A stretch of DNA of 64,000 nucleotides from Trichomonas vaginalis G3 (taxonomy: Eukaryota; Parabasalia; Trichomonadida; Trichomonadidae), in NCBI RefSeq assembly GCF_026262505.1, contig NC_067207.1, forward strand, positions 248,001 to 312,000, in the 5' to 3' direction. Shown here one piece after another: positions 1 through 10,032 of this stretch. The notes under the pieces are model-generated. The model had not been told where the DNA came from, ran no database searches, and saw nothing but the letters and a program-made list of their open reading frames with translations. Every line of letters begins with the position of its first letter. The stretch's first letter is position 1. The translations under genes and the position numbers were made by a program.

Positions 1-1690
1 CAACTGCCTTTAATTATAAAGAAATCGCAGAACTTCTTATATTGCACGGTGCAGATGTTAATGAAAAAGACGAAGATGAATTAACTGCTCTTCATCATGC
101 AGCACATAACAATTGTAAAGAAACTGCAGAACTTCTTATTCAATATGGCGCAGATCTTAATGAAAAAGAAGAAAATGGAAGAACTCCTCTACATTTTGCC
201 GCTGCTTTTAACAATAAAGAAATTGTAGATTTTCTTATATTACAAGGTGCAGTTATCAATAAAAAAGATAATGAAGGTTACACCGCGCTTCATTATGCAG
301 CTGAAATAAATTGTGCGGAAATATCGGAATTACTTTTATTACATGGTGCAGATATCAATGCAAAAGATAACAAAGGGTGCACGCCACTTTTCATTTCAAC
401 ACTTGAAAATACTACAGAGTCGGCATCATTTCTTATATCCAAAGGAGCAGATATAAATGCAAAAGGTAAAAAAGGATGGACTGCACTTCATGCTGTCGTT
501 GATAAGAACAATAAAAAAATTGCGGAACTTCTTTTATTAAATGGTGCGGAAGTTAATGCTAAAGACAAAAATGGCTTGACGGCTCTTCATTATGCAGCAA
601 TTGGAAATTATAAAGAAATTGCAGAACTTCTTATATCAAACGGTGCAAATGTTAATGAAAAAAATTCACAAGGCCATACTGCTCTTCATGTTGCCGTTGA
701 GAAGAAAAATAAAGAAATTGTAGAACTTCTGATATTACATGGTGCAAATATTAATGATAAAGACGAAAGCGGCTTGACTGCTATTCATTATGCGGCAATT
801 GAAAATTATAAAGAAATCGCAGAGGTTCTTATATTGAATGGTGCCAATGTTAATGAAAAAATATAAAAGGCGATACTGCTCTTCATGTTGCATTGTCACG
901 TAATAATACAGAATTAGCACAACTATTAATAATGAATGGTGCTGACATTAACTCCAAGAATTACACAGGTATGGTTCCTCTTTGCTATGCTGTAGGATAT
1001 AATAATATTGAAATTGCAGAACTTCTCATCTCAAATGGAGCAAACGTGAATGAAAAAGATAATGATGGCAATTATGTTATTCAATATACTGATGTTCTAA
1101 ACAACAAAGAAATGATGGAACTTCTTATTTCGCATTTTGCAGAAACTAATTCAAAAGCCATGCATGGAATGACTGCCTTTCATTTTGCATGCCTTCATAA
1201 TTTCACTCGATTAATAAATTCTTTGATTTCAAAAGGTGCAAATATTCACGCGAAAAATGATGATGGAATGACACCTCTTCATTTGGCAGCAGCTAAAAAT
1301 TGTCAAGAAATTGTTGAAATATTAATCTCGGAAGGCGCCAATATAAATGAAAAAGATAAATGTGGAGTCACAGCTCTGCAACTGGCATCTCTAAACAACA
1401 GTAAAGAAACCTTAGAGATCTTAATTTCGCATGGTGCAGAAATTAATGCTAAAGATAATAATGGAAAGACTGCTCTTCAATATGCGGTAGAGAAAAATAG
1501 AAAAGAAGCTATAGAAATTCTAATTTTGCATGGTGCAGAAATTAATGCTAAAGATAATGACGGATTAACGGCACTTCAATATGCATCTAAGAATGACAAT
1601 AAAGAAGCCTTAAAAATTCTACTTTTACATGGTGCAAACAATAACGAAGAAAATAATGACGAATCTACCGGTTTGGATAAAAAACCTTGA
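1..1690 (+). pseudogene. Ankyrin-repeat protein, 5' end outside window, one frame change
   Basis: About sixteen ankyrin repeats of 33 residues, with the usual G-x-TALHYAA...EIAELLI-x-NGA core, run through both halves. Such repeats are protein-binding scaffolds; the partner is unknown. The reading frame is already open at base 3, so the gene starts upstream. It shifts frame at the A-run 856-861. The neighbouring repeat at about 650-690 has seven A where this one has six, and one more A would keep the repeat register. The second half reads on to 1690 and ends in a short hydrophilic tail. Repeats on both sides of the shift are well kept, so the loss is recent or a homopolymer assembly error. No signal peptide or membrane segment is seen in the visible part. 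Ankyrin genes are a very large family in Trichomonas. Confidence 0.9.
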
Positions 1691-2325
1691 ATAACGTAAA
1701 ATCAGAAGAAAGCGCCACAATGATTATTATTATATACGTAATTTGCTTATCTATATATTGCATTAAATATCGATGCAAGATGATATTGAATAATAAAGAA
1801 CTTTATTTCACATATCTGACCTAGGTTAGGGCATTTAACTATGCTAAATCATTAACAATGGACCCATTCGACATTAATTTGTAGTAAAATACATCCTTAA
1901 CTAATTCGGCTGTACCATTAACTTTTCATGAGTTAAAATGCTAATGTAGACTATATGTTTTTGCGACTATTCCTATTGAACGTATTCTGTCTAGAGATCA
2001 ATGTATAATGCTTCTACATCTTAATAATATTATATTATGGAAATAATATATGAAAAAATCATCAAAAAAGCACACTTTCAAGTTTGGGTCTCATTTTAAT
2101 CCATGCTTGCATACAAATTTTATTTGTATCTGTAACTAATTTTTTTCACCTTATTTTTCTGATGGTTACAAATAAAATATTGAGAGGAATTCAATTTTTT
2201 GAATACCACTGATCGGATATCAGCAAATGTATTATATACTAACATTATTTTATTAGTTTGAAAAACTTTTTAAAGTAACGTATTGAAATTTCTTCAAGTT
2301 TAGTGGATCATAGATTAAGCTTATC
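1691..2325. other. Intergenic, no gene seen
   Basis: AT-rich spacer of about 630 bases between the ankyrin and BspA-like genes. No open frame of useful length, RNA gene or repeat was seen. The last bases before 2326 hold in-frame stops (for example at 2311), which limits how far the next gene can extend upstream in its frame. Confidence 0.6.
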
Positions 2326-4095
2326 TTGTTATATTTTTTATTTTGGTATAGCTTAAGTACTGGCACTCTAGCATATAGTGATGATGGTAAAGTCGTTGTT
2401 GCCTGTTCATCAGATTATAAAGGTGAAGTAGTCATTCCTCAATCCGTGACCGAGATTCGCAGCACCAATACGTTTAATTTTGCATTTAAAAACTGTAAAA
2501 ATGCGATCACATCTATTAGATTTGAAGAGAACAGCGAAATTGTCAACATCAGCAAGTACAGTTTTCACACAACCATCATCGAAACAGCAAACCTGAGTGA
2601 ATGCAAAAAGCTTACATTCCTTAGTGATTATACATTCGAAAATTGTTACTTTTTAACAACAGTTTTACTTCCACCATCATTAAGTAGCATTGGTAGTTAC
2701 TGTTTTTATTACAATTACATGCTTTCATCAATCGAATTACCAGACTCTGTCACTTCTCTAAATAATTTTACATTTTTCGGAAGTAGCTTCTTAACAAGTA
2801 TTAACATTAGTGAAACATCTAATTTAGAACGAATAGGAAGCTTTTGTTTCAGTAATACTCAAATATCATCACTTTTTCTTCCAAAAAATTTTAATTATCT
2901 TGATCCAACATCAATCAATGATTGTCCCATAGGAAACATAACAGTTCACCCAGAAAATCCATATTTTAAGAGCGATTCACAAATTTTATTTTATGGTCAA
3001 AATAATTTCACAATTTACGGAGTTATTCCATCATTTTCTGATACAAATTATATCATTCCTAGTCATGTTACTAATATTTCTTCATATTGTTTCTACAAAG
3101 TTAAATTTACAAGTATTGAACTCCACAACAACATTATTTCAATTGGGGAAGGCTCATTTAGTAATTGTAATCAACTTAAAAGTATCATTATCCCAGAAAA
3201 AGTTACATTGGTAAACAATAATTTATTTGAGTTTTGTTCTAAATTAACAACTATTGAAATCAAAGGAGAAATCACAAAAATTGGAGATAAATCATTCAGT
3301 AATTGCATGGCATTAACAAATATTCCTGTTCCAAATAGTTTAACTGAAATTGGAAATTATGCATTTGAAAGTTGCATGTCAATCACAAGTATTAATATTC
3401 CAGAAAATGTTTTGATTATTGGCCAAGGATTATTTAGTTCATGTACATCATTAACAACTGTAACTTTATCAAATAAAATTATAGAAATCACTAATTACAT
3501 GTTCTATTATTGTACAAAATTAATTAGTATTGATATTCCAGAAAATGTTACAAAGATTGGTGATAACTCATTTTTCTTTTGTAAATCATTAATAAACATT
3601 TTTATTCCGAACAACGTTGAATACATTGGAATCAGTTCATTTAAATATTGTTCACTGATTAACAATCTAACAATTCCCGAAAGTGTTACAAAGATTTCAA
3701 GTTATTCATTCCAATATTGCAGTAATCTCGGAAACATCACATTCATTAACAATAACATTTCAATTGGTTACAGTCCATTTGGAAGTATTTCTAACCCAAT
3801 TGATATTTTTATTGCTGGCAATTTCAGTGTTAACTCAACATATAAGAATGCATTTCCTAAACTTAGTCATTTATATATCACTAATGAAACAATTTTATCC
3901 GAATCATGCAAAACATTCTTTGGTGAAAAATCAGTTTATGTTCACATGAATTTCACAACAGAAAATTTCGATCCTTTAACATTTGATGTCATTAAATACA
4001 TTGCTATTAAAATCATCCGACCACCACTTCCTGATACAGAAGACGATCCACCACCATTTGAACTTAAAATCTTTATTCAAGGAATAGTAAATTAA
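2326..4095 (+). CDS. BspA-like leucine-rich-repeat protein
   Basis: The open frame encodes about 589 residues of TpLRR/BspA-type repeats, roughly 18 units of 23 residues with the pattern F-x-N/Y-C-x-x-L-x-x-I-x-IP-x-x-V-x-x-I. BspA-like proteins are a huge Trichomonas family thought to be surface-exposed or secreted and involved in adhesion. The N-terminus begins with a short hydrophobic stretch (LYFLFWYSL) that could be the remains of a signal peptide. No ATG lies in frame before the repeats: the frame opens after a stop at 2311 and the first possible codon is a TTG at 2326. Either the true start has been lost or it lies in another frame. The C-terminus is a proline- and acid-rich tail (PPLPDTEDDPPPF) with no transmembrane helix. 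Confident for family, unsure that it is expressed. Confidence 0.88.
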   Translation: MLYFLFWYSLSTGTLAYSDDGKVVVACSSDYKGEVVIPQSVTEIRSTNTFNFAFKNCKNAITSIRFEENSEIVNISKYSFHTTIIETANLSECKKLTFLSDYTFENCYFLTTVLLPPSLSSIGSYCFYYNYMLSSIELPDSVTSLNNFTFFGSSFLTSINISETSNLERIGSFCFSNTQISSLFLPKNFNYLDPTSINDCPIGNITVHPENPYFKSDSQILFYGQNNFTIYGVIPSFSDTNYIIPSHVTNISSYCFYKVKFTSIELHNNIISIGEGSFSNCNQLKSIIIPEKVTLVNNNLFEFCSKLTTIEIKGEITKIGDKSFSNCMALTNIPVPNSLTEIGNYAFESCMSITSINIPENVLIIGQGLFSSCTSLTTVTLSNKIIEITNYMFYYCTKLISIDIPENVTKIGDNSFFFCKSLINIFIPNNVEYIGISSFKYCSLINNLTIPESVTKISSYSFQYCSNLGNITFINNNISIGYSPFGSISNPIDIFIAGNFSVNSTYKNAFPKLSHLYITNETILSESCKTFFGEKSVYVHMNFTTENFDPLTFDVIKYIAIKIIRPPLPDTEDDPPPFELKIFIQGIVN

Positions 4096-4279
4096 ATTAA
4101 AGATAAAATTATTGTTTCTAATGATTAGCTTGTTTCCAAGAGATTGTCAAAATACATTTGATGTCATTGATTTCAATCTAATTCGCATAAAGTAGTCAAA
4201 AATAAAATCTTTTAACTTTTTTTATAAACCGAACATGATTTCAGATAGTTTACATCTGTAAAATATTTTTACCATCGAA

Positions 4280-5394
4280 ATGAGACAATTTGATGAAAAA
4301 ACTTTCATGAATAAACTTTGTGATACAAAACAAAGAGATGAAGAATCGTTTTTATCAGATGAATGAACATATTAAATCGCCAATTGATGTAGAAACACAG
4401 ATTAAATTTGAAAAATGCAAAAAAGTTCAGCCGGGAAGAATATCTTGACAATCAACTTACGTATGATAATATACGAAATGGAACAGCGATCTTTGACAAT
4501 ACCAGTCTTAACAATTATTTCATTTTTACTTGCTTCTTTGAAGAATGCCAAGAAACTGGCGCAATTTACATTAAAAGATCAAACGAAATCTGCACATTAC
4601 TTGAACAAACTATATTTGATAACTGCAGTTCCACCTCAAGAGGTGGATCTGTTTACTACGACTGCCAAGCAGAAGGACAGTTTGTTCAAAAAAGAACTTG
4701 TTATTACAAATCAGTAGCAGAATCAGCAGATATGGCATTTCATCAAAGCGCTGAATATTCTCCTTCTAATAAAAACTATGCGATTGAAGTTTCAGTTTTT
4801 AAATGCGGAGAAAATGAAGAAAAAGGAGGTGCTACATTTTTTATTGCATATGGTGATATCCTTTTTGAGAATAACAATATCACAAACAACAAATGCAAAA
4901 CTGTGTCCTCAATATTTATTGGACTCTTGGGAAGTTCCGGTACATGTAATTTCTCAACATTCAGAGAAAATAGCCAAACTAAAAGTCAATCACTTGCATT
5001 TATTGATAATGAATTATTTACTCAAATAGTTTCTTATTGCAATGTTATTGGAAACAAATGCGGAACAGACATAGACCAAGTTCTATTTTTTTGTTGGTAT
5101 ACAGTTAATGTTGATCACTGCATATTTTTAAAAAACATTGCAAAGTACATGTTTCAACAAGATAAAGACTCCATTTTGACTATTTCAGATTCATATGTTG
5201 AATCAAATTCAACAAAAGGACAAGGAGTCGTTGAATTTACTAACATAATAGGAAATTACGATTTTAATACTTTTACCCATTTTTTCACAGAAAATTGTTA
5301 CATCAACGCAGAAAAAATAGTCTCAAATAGTATTTCTTATCTTTCTAAATTTACAAAAACAGCAGCTGCAGGATTATTTTCATCAAAAAAGTAA
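4280..5394 (+). pseudogene. Pmp-like (polymorphic membrane protein) beta-helix protein, 5' part in three frames
   Basis: The 3' two thirds (4408-5394) is one open frame of about 328 codons rich in short beta-helix motifs such as GGATFF, GGSVYYD, FENNNITNN and FRENS, as in the Trichomonas Pmp-like family named after chlamydial Pmp proteins. The frame has no ATG. Coding-like sequence continues upstream in two other frames: an ATG at 4280 opens 28 codons ending at 4366, and a second frame runs from about 4347 with IKSPIDVETQIKFEKC. At least two frame changes therefore separate the likely start from the main frame. It ends in FSSKK without the C-terminal membrane segment some relatives carry. A paralogous remnant lies at 62778-63026 on the other strand, with similarity extending into the 3' flank. 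Confidence 0.65.
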
Positions 5395-6262
5395 AAATAT
5401 CTTCATGAATTAATATCTCAATTTATTTTATGAGTTATTTGCATTTAGATCTTCAGATACTAATCCGATTTTGTTATCTTAGGCTATAATTTGTTTTTCC
5501 ATGAATGCTAACATTGTCACTAGCTATATTTGAAAGGATATCTCTTCGCCGTCATTGTCTGCGTGGAATGGAATCATATCATTTCCATTAGTTTGGCATT
5601 AGGATTCAGTTGTATGGAGTAACGATGCCAACCTCATTTGTTGCTTCATATAACTGAATCCTTGAAAAATGTTTGAGAATGCATTAGCGTGATTTCTTGA
5701 TATTCTAAATACTACTCATCTGAGTTATAAATATGTTTAATTCCGCAGAAATATATTTTGGCCAATGAGTGTTTTTGTTATGTTATTTTCAATTATAAAC
5801 ATATATTGAATTATGTATGGATTTTTCTAAATTCACATTTAAGATGCTTCCACTAACTAATTGTCACATAAGACTAGCGTTAGTTATTCATAAGAAAACA
5901 TATTTATAACTCTGGCTATCATTGGTAATACGTAAGGTTGCTACTGTTGTAATATTTCGAAAAAATAAAGGTATCAACTTTAATGCATGATGTGATGAGT
6001 TGAACATCGAATAATTGGGTTTTTGTAATACAAATCTTCTTTAGTCCCTAGTATATCATTGTTTCATACTAATAACGTGGCTCAATTCCGTTTCGATGAT
6101 CAGATAAAGAAGAAACAATATGCTCAGGTGCCACTTTTTTGGTCTAAAAAATGAGTTCCCCTTTTAAAAAACGCATAATTTTCCTATTTTTTATGGATGT
6201 TTAGATCGTATAACTAATTATCACATTTTCAATAACATTTTAAAAGTTTTTTTTTCAAAAAA
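5395..6262. other. Intergenic, no gene seen
   Basis: About 870 AT-rich bases. The first 60 bases resemble the flank of the Pmp-like remnant near 62.75 kb and so belong to the same duplicated unit. Beyond that, no open frame, RNA gene or repeat stood out. Confidence 0.55.
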
Positions 6263-6901
6263 ATGAGTGCAATTGATTCGACTAACCATGGTGAAACAAT
6301 TCACTCAAATAAATATATAGAATCAAATAAACCAAACGAATTACCAAATGATGTAATAAAAGTACCTTCTTTTCGAAAAATAACGGATGATGAATCTCCT
6401 TACAACTTTGATGATATTTTCCCAGGTGCAACAGACAATGCAGCAGCACAAATCCTTGAATCGCACACAATTCTTGAATTAATTGAAGATCGAATTGATC
6501 GTGGAAATGAAAAAAGAGTTAAACATCCATCTTCCTTAATTAAAATCTATAACATGCATGAAACATACGATTTTGATAACGAAGAAACAGCAAAATTATC
6601 GAAATGTACATCAAAACCCTCAATAACTATGATCGCCCGAAATTGGCCGAAGAGAGTTTATGATGATGAGAACATTAAAATGTCCGACAAGCTCCAAAAA
6701 GAGTTTACTACAAGATACAATGAGTATATTGCTTCCAGAGAAGAACAAGGCAAAAAATCTGGAGTCAAAAAGAAACGTAAGAGGAAATCAAGCACCTCTA
6801 CTATACAAAATAAGGCTCACGATAAGTATGAAAAGAATGAGTTTAGAACAGAGAGCGATAACGACACAATTGATGATGACTTTCAGTTAGATTTCAAATA
6901 A
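6263..6901 (+). CDS. Unknown charged protein with basic cluster and acidic tail
   Basis: A 212-residue protein whose family I do not recognise. The N-terminal half is polar with a short helical stretch (AAAQILESHTILELIEDRI, residues 60-78). Around residues 166-173 lies a lysine/arginine cluster (KKKRKRK) that looks like a nuclear localisation signal. The last 20 residues are acidic (DNDTIDDDFQLDF). The start is the first ATG after a T-run and matches the compact 5' ends usual in this genome. The frame is intact and its composition fits the neighbouring host genes. A nuclear role is inference from the basic cluster only. Confidence 0.7.
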   Translation: MSAIDSTNHGETIHSNKYIESNKPNELPNDVIKVPSFRKITDDESPYNFDDIFPGATDNAAAQILESHTILELIEDRIDRGNEKRVKHPSSLIKIYNMHETYDFDNEETAKLSKCTSKPSITMIARNWPKRVYDDENIKMSDKLQKEFTTRYNEYIASREEQGKKSGVKKKRKRKSSTSTIQNKAHDKYEKNEFRTESDNDTIDDDFQLDFK

Positions 6902-7247
6902 TATCATCAACACATTGATTTGCTCCTATATTAGATAAACTGTTTGTAAAATAAAGTTTTACCGTTTCTATTTTATTATGGATTAATTTTTTTTGACTTC
7001 CAATCTTAATACATCAATGCAGTAAAACCATTATGGTATATTGCTTAATTCTTATATTATCCGAAAAATGATTAATTTTTATTCCCTTCACATTGATTAT
7101 TATTTTATTTTCTTGATGCATACATTCTCCTAATGAAGTATTCCATGATATATGAATAGATATTGATACGGCAGCATTTGGTGATTCTGATCATAAAACA
7201 TAAATTTACATGACAAAAAAATCCTTGTTGTTCAAAAAATATTAAAA

Positions 7248-7252
7248 TCATA
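7248..7252 (+). promoter_or_regulatory. Inr-like motif TCATA
   Basis: TCATA sits just before the ATG at 7256. It matches the Trichomonas initiator consensus TCA(+1)Py(T/A), and the predicted +1 A (7250) is six bases before the start codon, within the usual short 5' UTR. Confidence 0.5.
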
Positions 7253-7255
7253 TAG

Positions 7256-9283
7256 ATGTCCATTTTATTATATCGAAGTTTTGAGAGTGCCGATAAAATT
7301 GAATTCAATTTAGCATTTATGATAAAATTTCGTTCAGTAGGAGATACGTCTTCTGTATTTCCTAGCTCATCAAATACATTTCATTATTTATCATCGACAC
7401 TTGACGATAAAATGATACTCTCTTACAAAAGTAACGATGATTTAGAATTATATATCTTAGAAAGCGATCCTCTTCGCTTATTTTCATTTGCATCAGACTT
7501 TAAAACGAAAAACATAACGAATGTTACAATTTCGGATCAATATGAATACTTCTGTTTTTATGATTTAAATGAAAGATTGATGAACTTTCGGCATTTTGAT
7601 ACAAAAGTCAATTCTTTAAATCTAGAAATAGTATTTAAAGTATACCCAACAATAAAAGAAGGTAATATCCAATATTTTATCTATGTTTCTGATAACGATC
7701 TTTGCAAAATTGGGGTTAAACTCAAAAATTCAAATATATCATTCACTAAACAGAAACACCTTCTTAAAAACGTCAAATGGATTCATTACAGACGGATAGA
7801 TCAATTATTTTATATTGGAACATCAGATAGCAATTTAATTCTTATGTCATATGAAACAATGAAGATGGTATCAACATTTAAAATCGATTATGCCAATTTT
7901 GAAGCCGGCCCTATCGATGTTTTTAGTATCAACAATATTCATGCGTTAATTTATAAAAACGCTTCGGAAACTACGTTTATATTTGCTGAAACTAATAGCC
8001 AGATTACATTTTTAACTCCATTTGAATACCAAAACCATTTTTTATATCCAATTGGACCATTATTGATATTTTACATACCAAAGAAATTCATTGCCATTAT
8101 TGATTCATCGTGCGATAATGATTATGTCTTTTCTTACGATGAAAGACTTTGTCAATTAGATTTTGAGACAAAAATCATTAAATTGGTAAACAAACCAAAG
8201 ATTGTTTTCCTCGAAGACAAATTACAATTCGCTTTTATTGATATTAAGTGGGATTTGCTATATTTATTTTTAGATGGTAATAATTTGAAAACTTGGCAGT
8301 TCGTCGCTCATATTCTTACATACAGTTTCATTTCAAATTATGCTGCAGTATTAATTCCACAAGCAATCCATATTAACATGCCTCATTTGTTAATTCCTTT
8401 TATTTCTGAATACGCGATATCAAATATTTATCAACTATTACTCAAAGACTTTAATCCTTCACAATTAGCTTATGTTTCATATCGATTTACTTCCAACAAC
8501 TCGTTCAAACAGATTCATGAGAATCTTTTGAGACCTTACTTCGATGAACTCTTGAAAGACGTTAAGATTTCTGAAATGCAGATGTCTTCTGAACTTTTGA
8601 CCGAATACGATAAACATTATAGTCCAAATGGATTCACATCTATGACGTTTATCAGTATATTATTGTTGTTTGCTTTGAACAACAAAATTCCTCAATCAAA
8701 ACTCCCATATCCGATCTGCGAAACTAATTTTCCTTTGTTCAATTTCATAACCCCATCAAATGAAACGAGAAAAGCTATGAAAGATGTAAAAATGAAGAAT
8801 TTTGAAATAACATACTTCGTAAAGATGATTTACTGCATAGAAAACATCCCAAAGCTTCCTGTTGAAATTGATTATTTGGATTTGCTCAGATCAGCTTCAA
8901 TTTTCCAATCAGCGAAGTATGATACGCTTCCTTATTCAGAAAAAGAATTCCAGAAGTTCCAAAAACTTGCACGGCAGATGTTTCCAACTTGTGCAAAATT
9001 ATTTTTAGCCAGGTTCGGTTGTTTTCAGAAATTTGAAGGCCAAGATGAAACAGAAATAAAGATATGGATGCGCTCCAGTTCTGCGCAGACAGCTCCTCAA
9101 ATTAACTCTTATTTTCCACCACCTAAACTTGCTCATCAGTATACTGACCTGGAAGCCGAAGACAACAACCTTTTCGAACCTCTTGAGAAATGTATTAAAA
9201 TAGCTGCTCTTAATGATAAGATTATTCCACCAAAAATGATCAATAGCTATTCATTCGAGAATCTTGAATCATTATATTGTTAG
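7256..9283 (+). CDS. Unknown 675-residue protein, possibly beta-propeller plus helical C-terminus
   Basis: A long intact host frame that I cannot assign. The first 350 residues alternate short beta-like strands and turns (for example FYIGTSDSNLILMSYETMKMVSTFKID), which suggests a divergent WD40-like propeller. Residues from about 350 on look helical and end in a polar segment. No catalytic motif, signal peptide or clear membrane segment is seen. An Inr-like TCATA lies just upstream. A propeller followed by a helical region is typical of trafficking or scaffold proteins, but that is inference. Confidence 0.75.
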   Translation: MSILLYRSFESADKIEFNLAFMIKFRSVGDTSSVFPSSSNTFHYLSSTLDDKMILSYKSNDDLELYILESDPLRLFSFASDFKTKNITNVTISDQYEYFCFYDLNERLMNFRHFDTKVNSLNLEIVFKVYPTIKEGNIQYFIYVSDNDLCKIGVKLKNSNISFTKQKHLLKNVKWIHYRRIDQLFYIGTSDSNLILMSYETMKMVSTFKIDYANFEAGPIDVFSINNIHALIYKNASETTFIFAETNSQITFLTPFEYQNHFLYPIGPLLIFYIPKKFIAIIDSSCDNDYVFSYDERLCQLDFETKIIKLVNKPKIVFLEDKLQFAFIDIKWDLLYLFLDGNNLKTWQFVAHILTYSFISNYAAVLIPQAIHINMPHLLIPFISEYAISNIYQLLLKDFNPSQLAYVSYRFTSNNSFKQIHENLLRPYFDELLKDVKISEMQMSSELLTEYDKHYSPNGFTSMTFISILLLFALNNKIPQSKLPYPICETNFPLFNFITPSNETRKAMKDVKMKNFEITYFVKMIYCIENIPKLPVEIDYLDLLRSASIFQSAKYDTLPYSEKEFQKFQKLARQMFPTCAKLFLARFGCFQKFEGQDETEIKIWMRSSSAQTAPQINSYFPPPKLAHQYTDLEAEDNNLFEPLEKCIKIAALNDKIIPPKMINSYSFENLESLYC

Positions 9284-9548
9284 TAAATATTATTATGTAC
9301 TTGTTTTATATAAATATTTTTTAAATTTCCAAAATATTTACCATATAAAGTCATTAAAATATGATATTTAATAAAAATAATGAAATAATTTAGGCAAAAT
9401 AGAAACATATCGCATGATATCAATCTGTTTCTTACAAATAAAAATAACAATAACAAATTTAAATGGATATCATCCTAATCTTCGCAAATCTTAACTATTA
9501 CATCAGAACTGCTCGAAAAGTAGGCCGCATATAAGCTTTTAATTAAAA

Positions 9549-9917
9549 CTATATATCAATCTTAAAAATTATAATGCAAATAATAATAACTAAGAAGATG
9601 TATGTTGCAATTTTGCTGTAGCGTCTTTTATTTAACATTTTCTGAGCTGGTTCAACAATGGAGTGATCATATCTTGGTGCCAATTTTTTAAATGACTGAG
9701 AATAGTAATGCATTTCAATTACATCCATATTTTTCAGGAATTGATTATATTTATTTCTATCCAATTGCTTATCTGGTGTAATAAATGGTGATAAAGCTCT
9801 GAAATTTCTTGTTGACGGTGATTGTTCTCTTGATGTGCTTGAAGATGTAGTTGTTGATGATTGTGAAGATGTTTGAGGTGTTGATGTTGTACTTGTAGTA
9901 GAAGATGAAGAACTCAT
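9549..9917 (-). CDS. Small Ser/Thr-rich tail-anchored membrane protein
   Basis: A protein of about 122 residues starting at ATG 9917; a TTG fifteen bases further upstream is a less likely start. The N-terminus is a low-complexity Ser/Thr tract of about 35 residues. A central region (FLKNMDVIEMHYYSQSFKKL) looks helical. A C-terminal hydrophobic helix (IATYIFLVIIICIIIF) is followed by only three residues. That layout is typical of tail-anchored proteins facing the cytosol, including some SNAREs, but no SNARE heptad was recognised. It is transcribed in the same direction as the TRAPPC8-like gene upstream of it. Confidence 0.65.
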   Translation of the reverse strand: MSSSSSTTSTTSTPQTSSQSSTTTSSSTSREQSPSTRNFRALSPFITPDKQLDRNKYNQFLKNMDVIEMHYYSQSFKKLAPRYDHSIVEPAQKMLNKRRYSKIATYIFLVIIICIIIFKIDI

Positions 9918-10032
9918 TTTTAATTTTGTCAAATTTTTTCATAAATCAATTAACTTATCATAACTGGAGTTGACTACTTTTAAGGCAAAAATTATATATT
10001 TAATAACAAAACAGAGAATAGCGAAAAATATT

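Noticed and set aside
850-900. Ankyrin frame change considered as an intron
   Set aside because: No Trichomonas-type splice signals (GTAYGT and ACTAACACACAG) are near, and one missing base accounts for the shift exactly.
2326-4095. BspA-like gene considered as bacterial contamination or transfer
   Set aside because: BspA-like proteins are a huge native family in Trichomonas and the base composition matches the neighbours.
7105-7308. Minus-strand frame overlapping the start of the 7256 gene
   Set aside because: It overlaps the start of a long intact gene and its Inr, and has no protein-like pattern.
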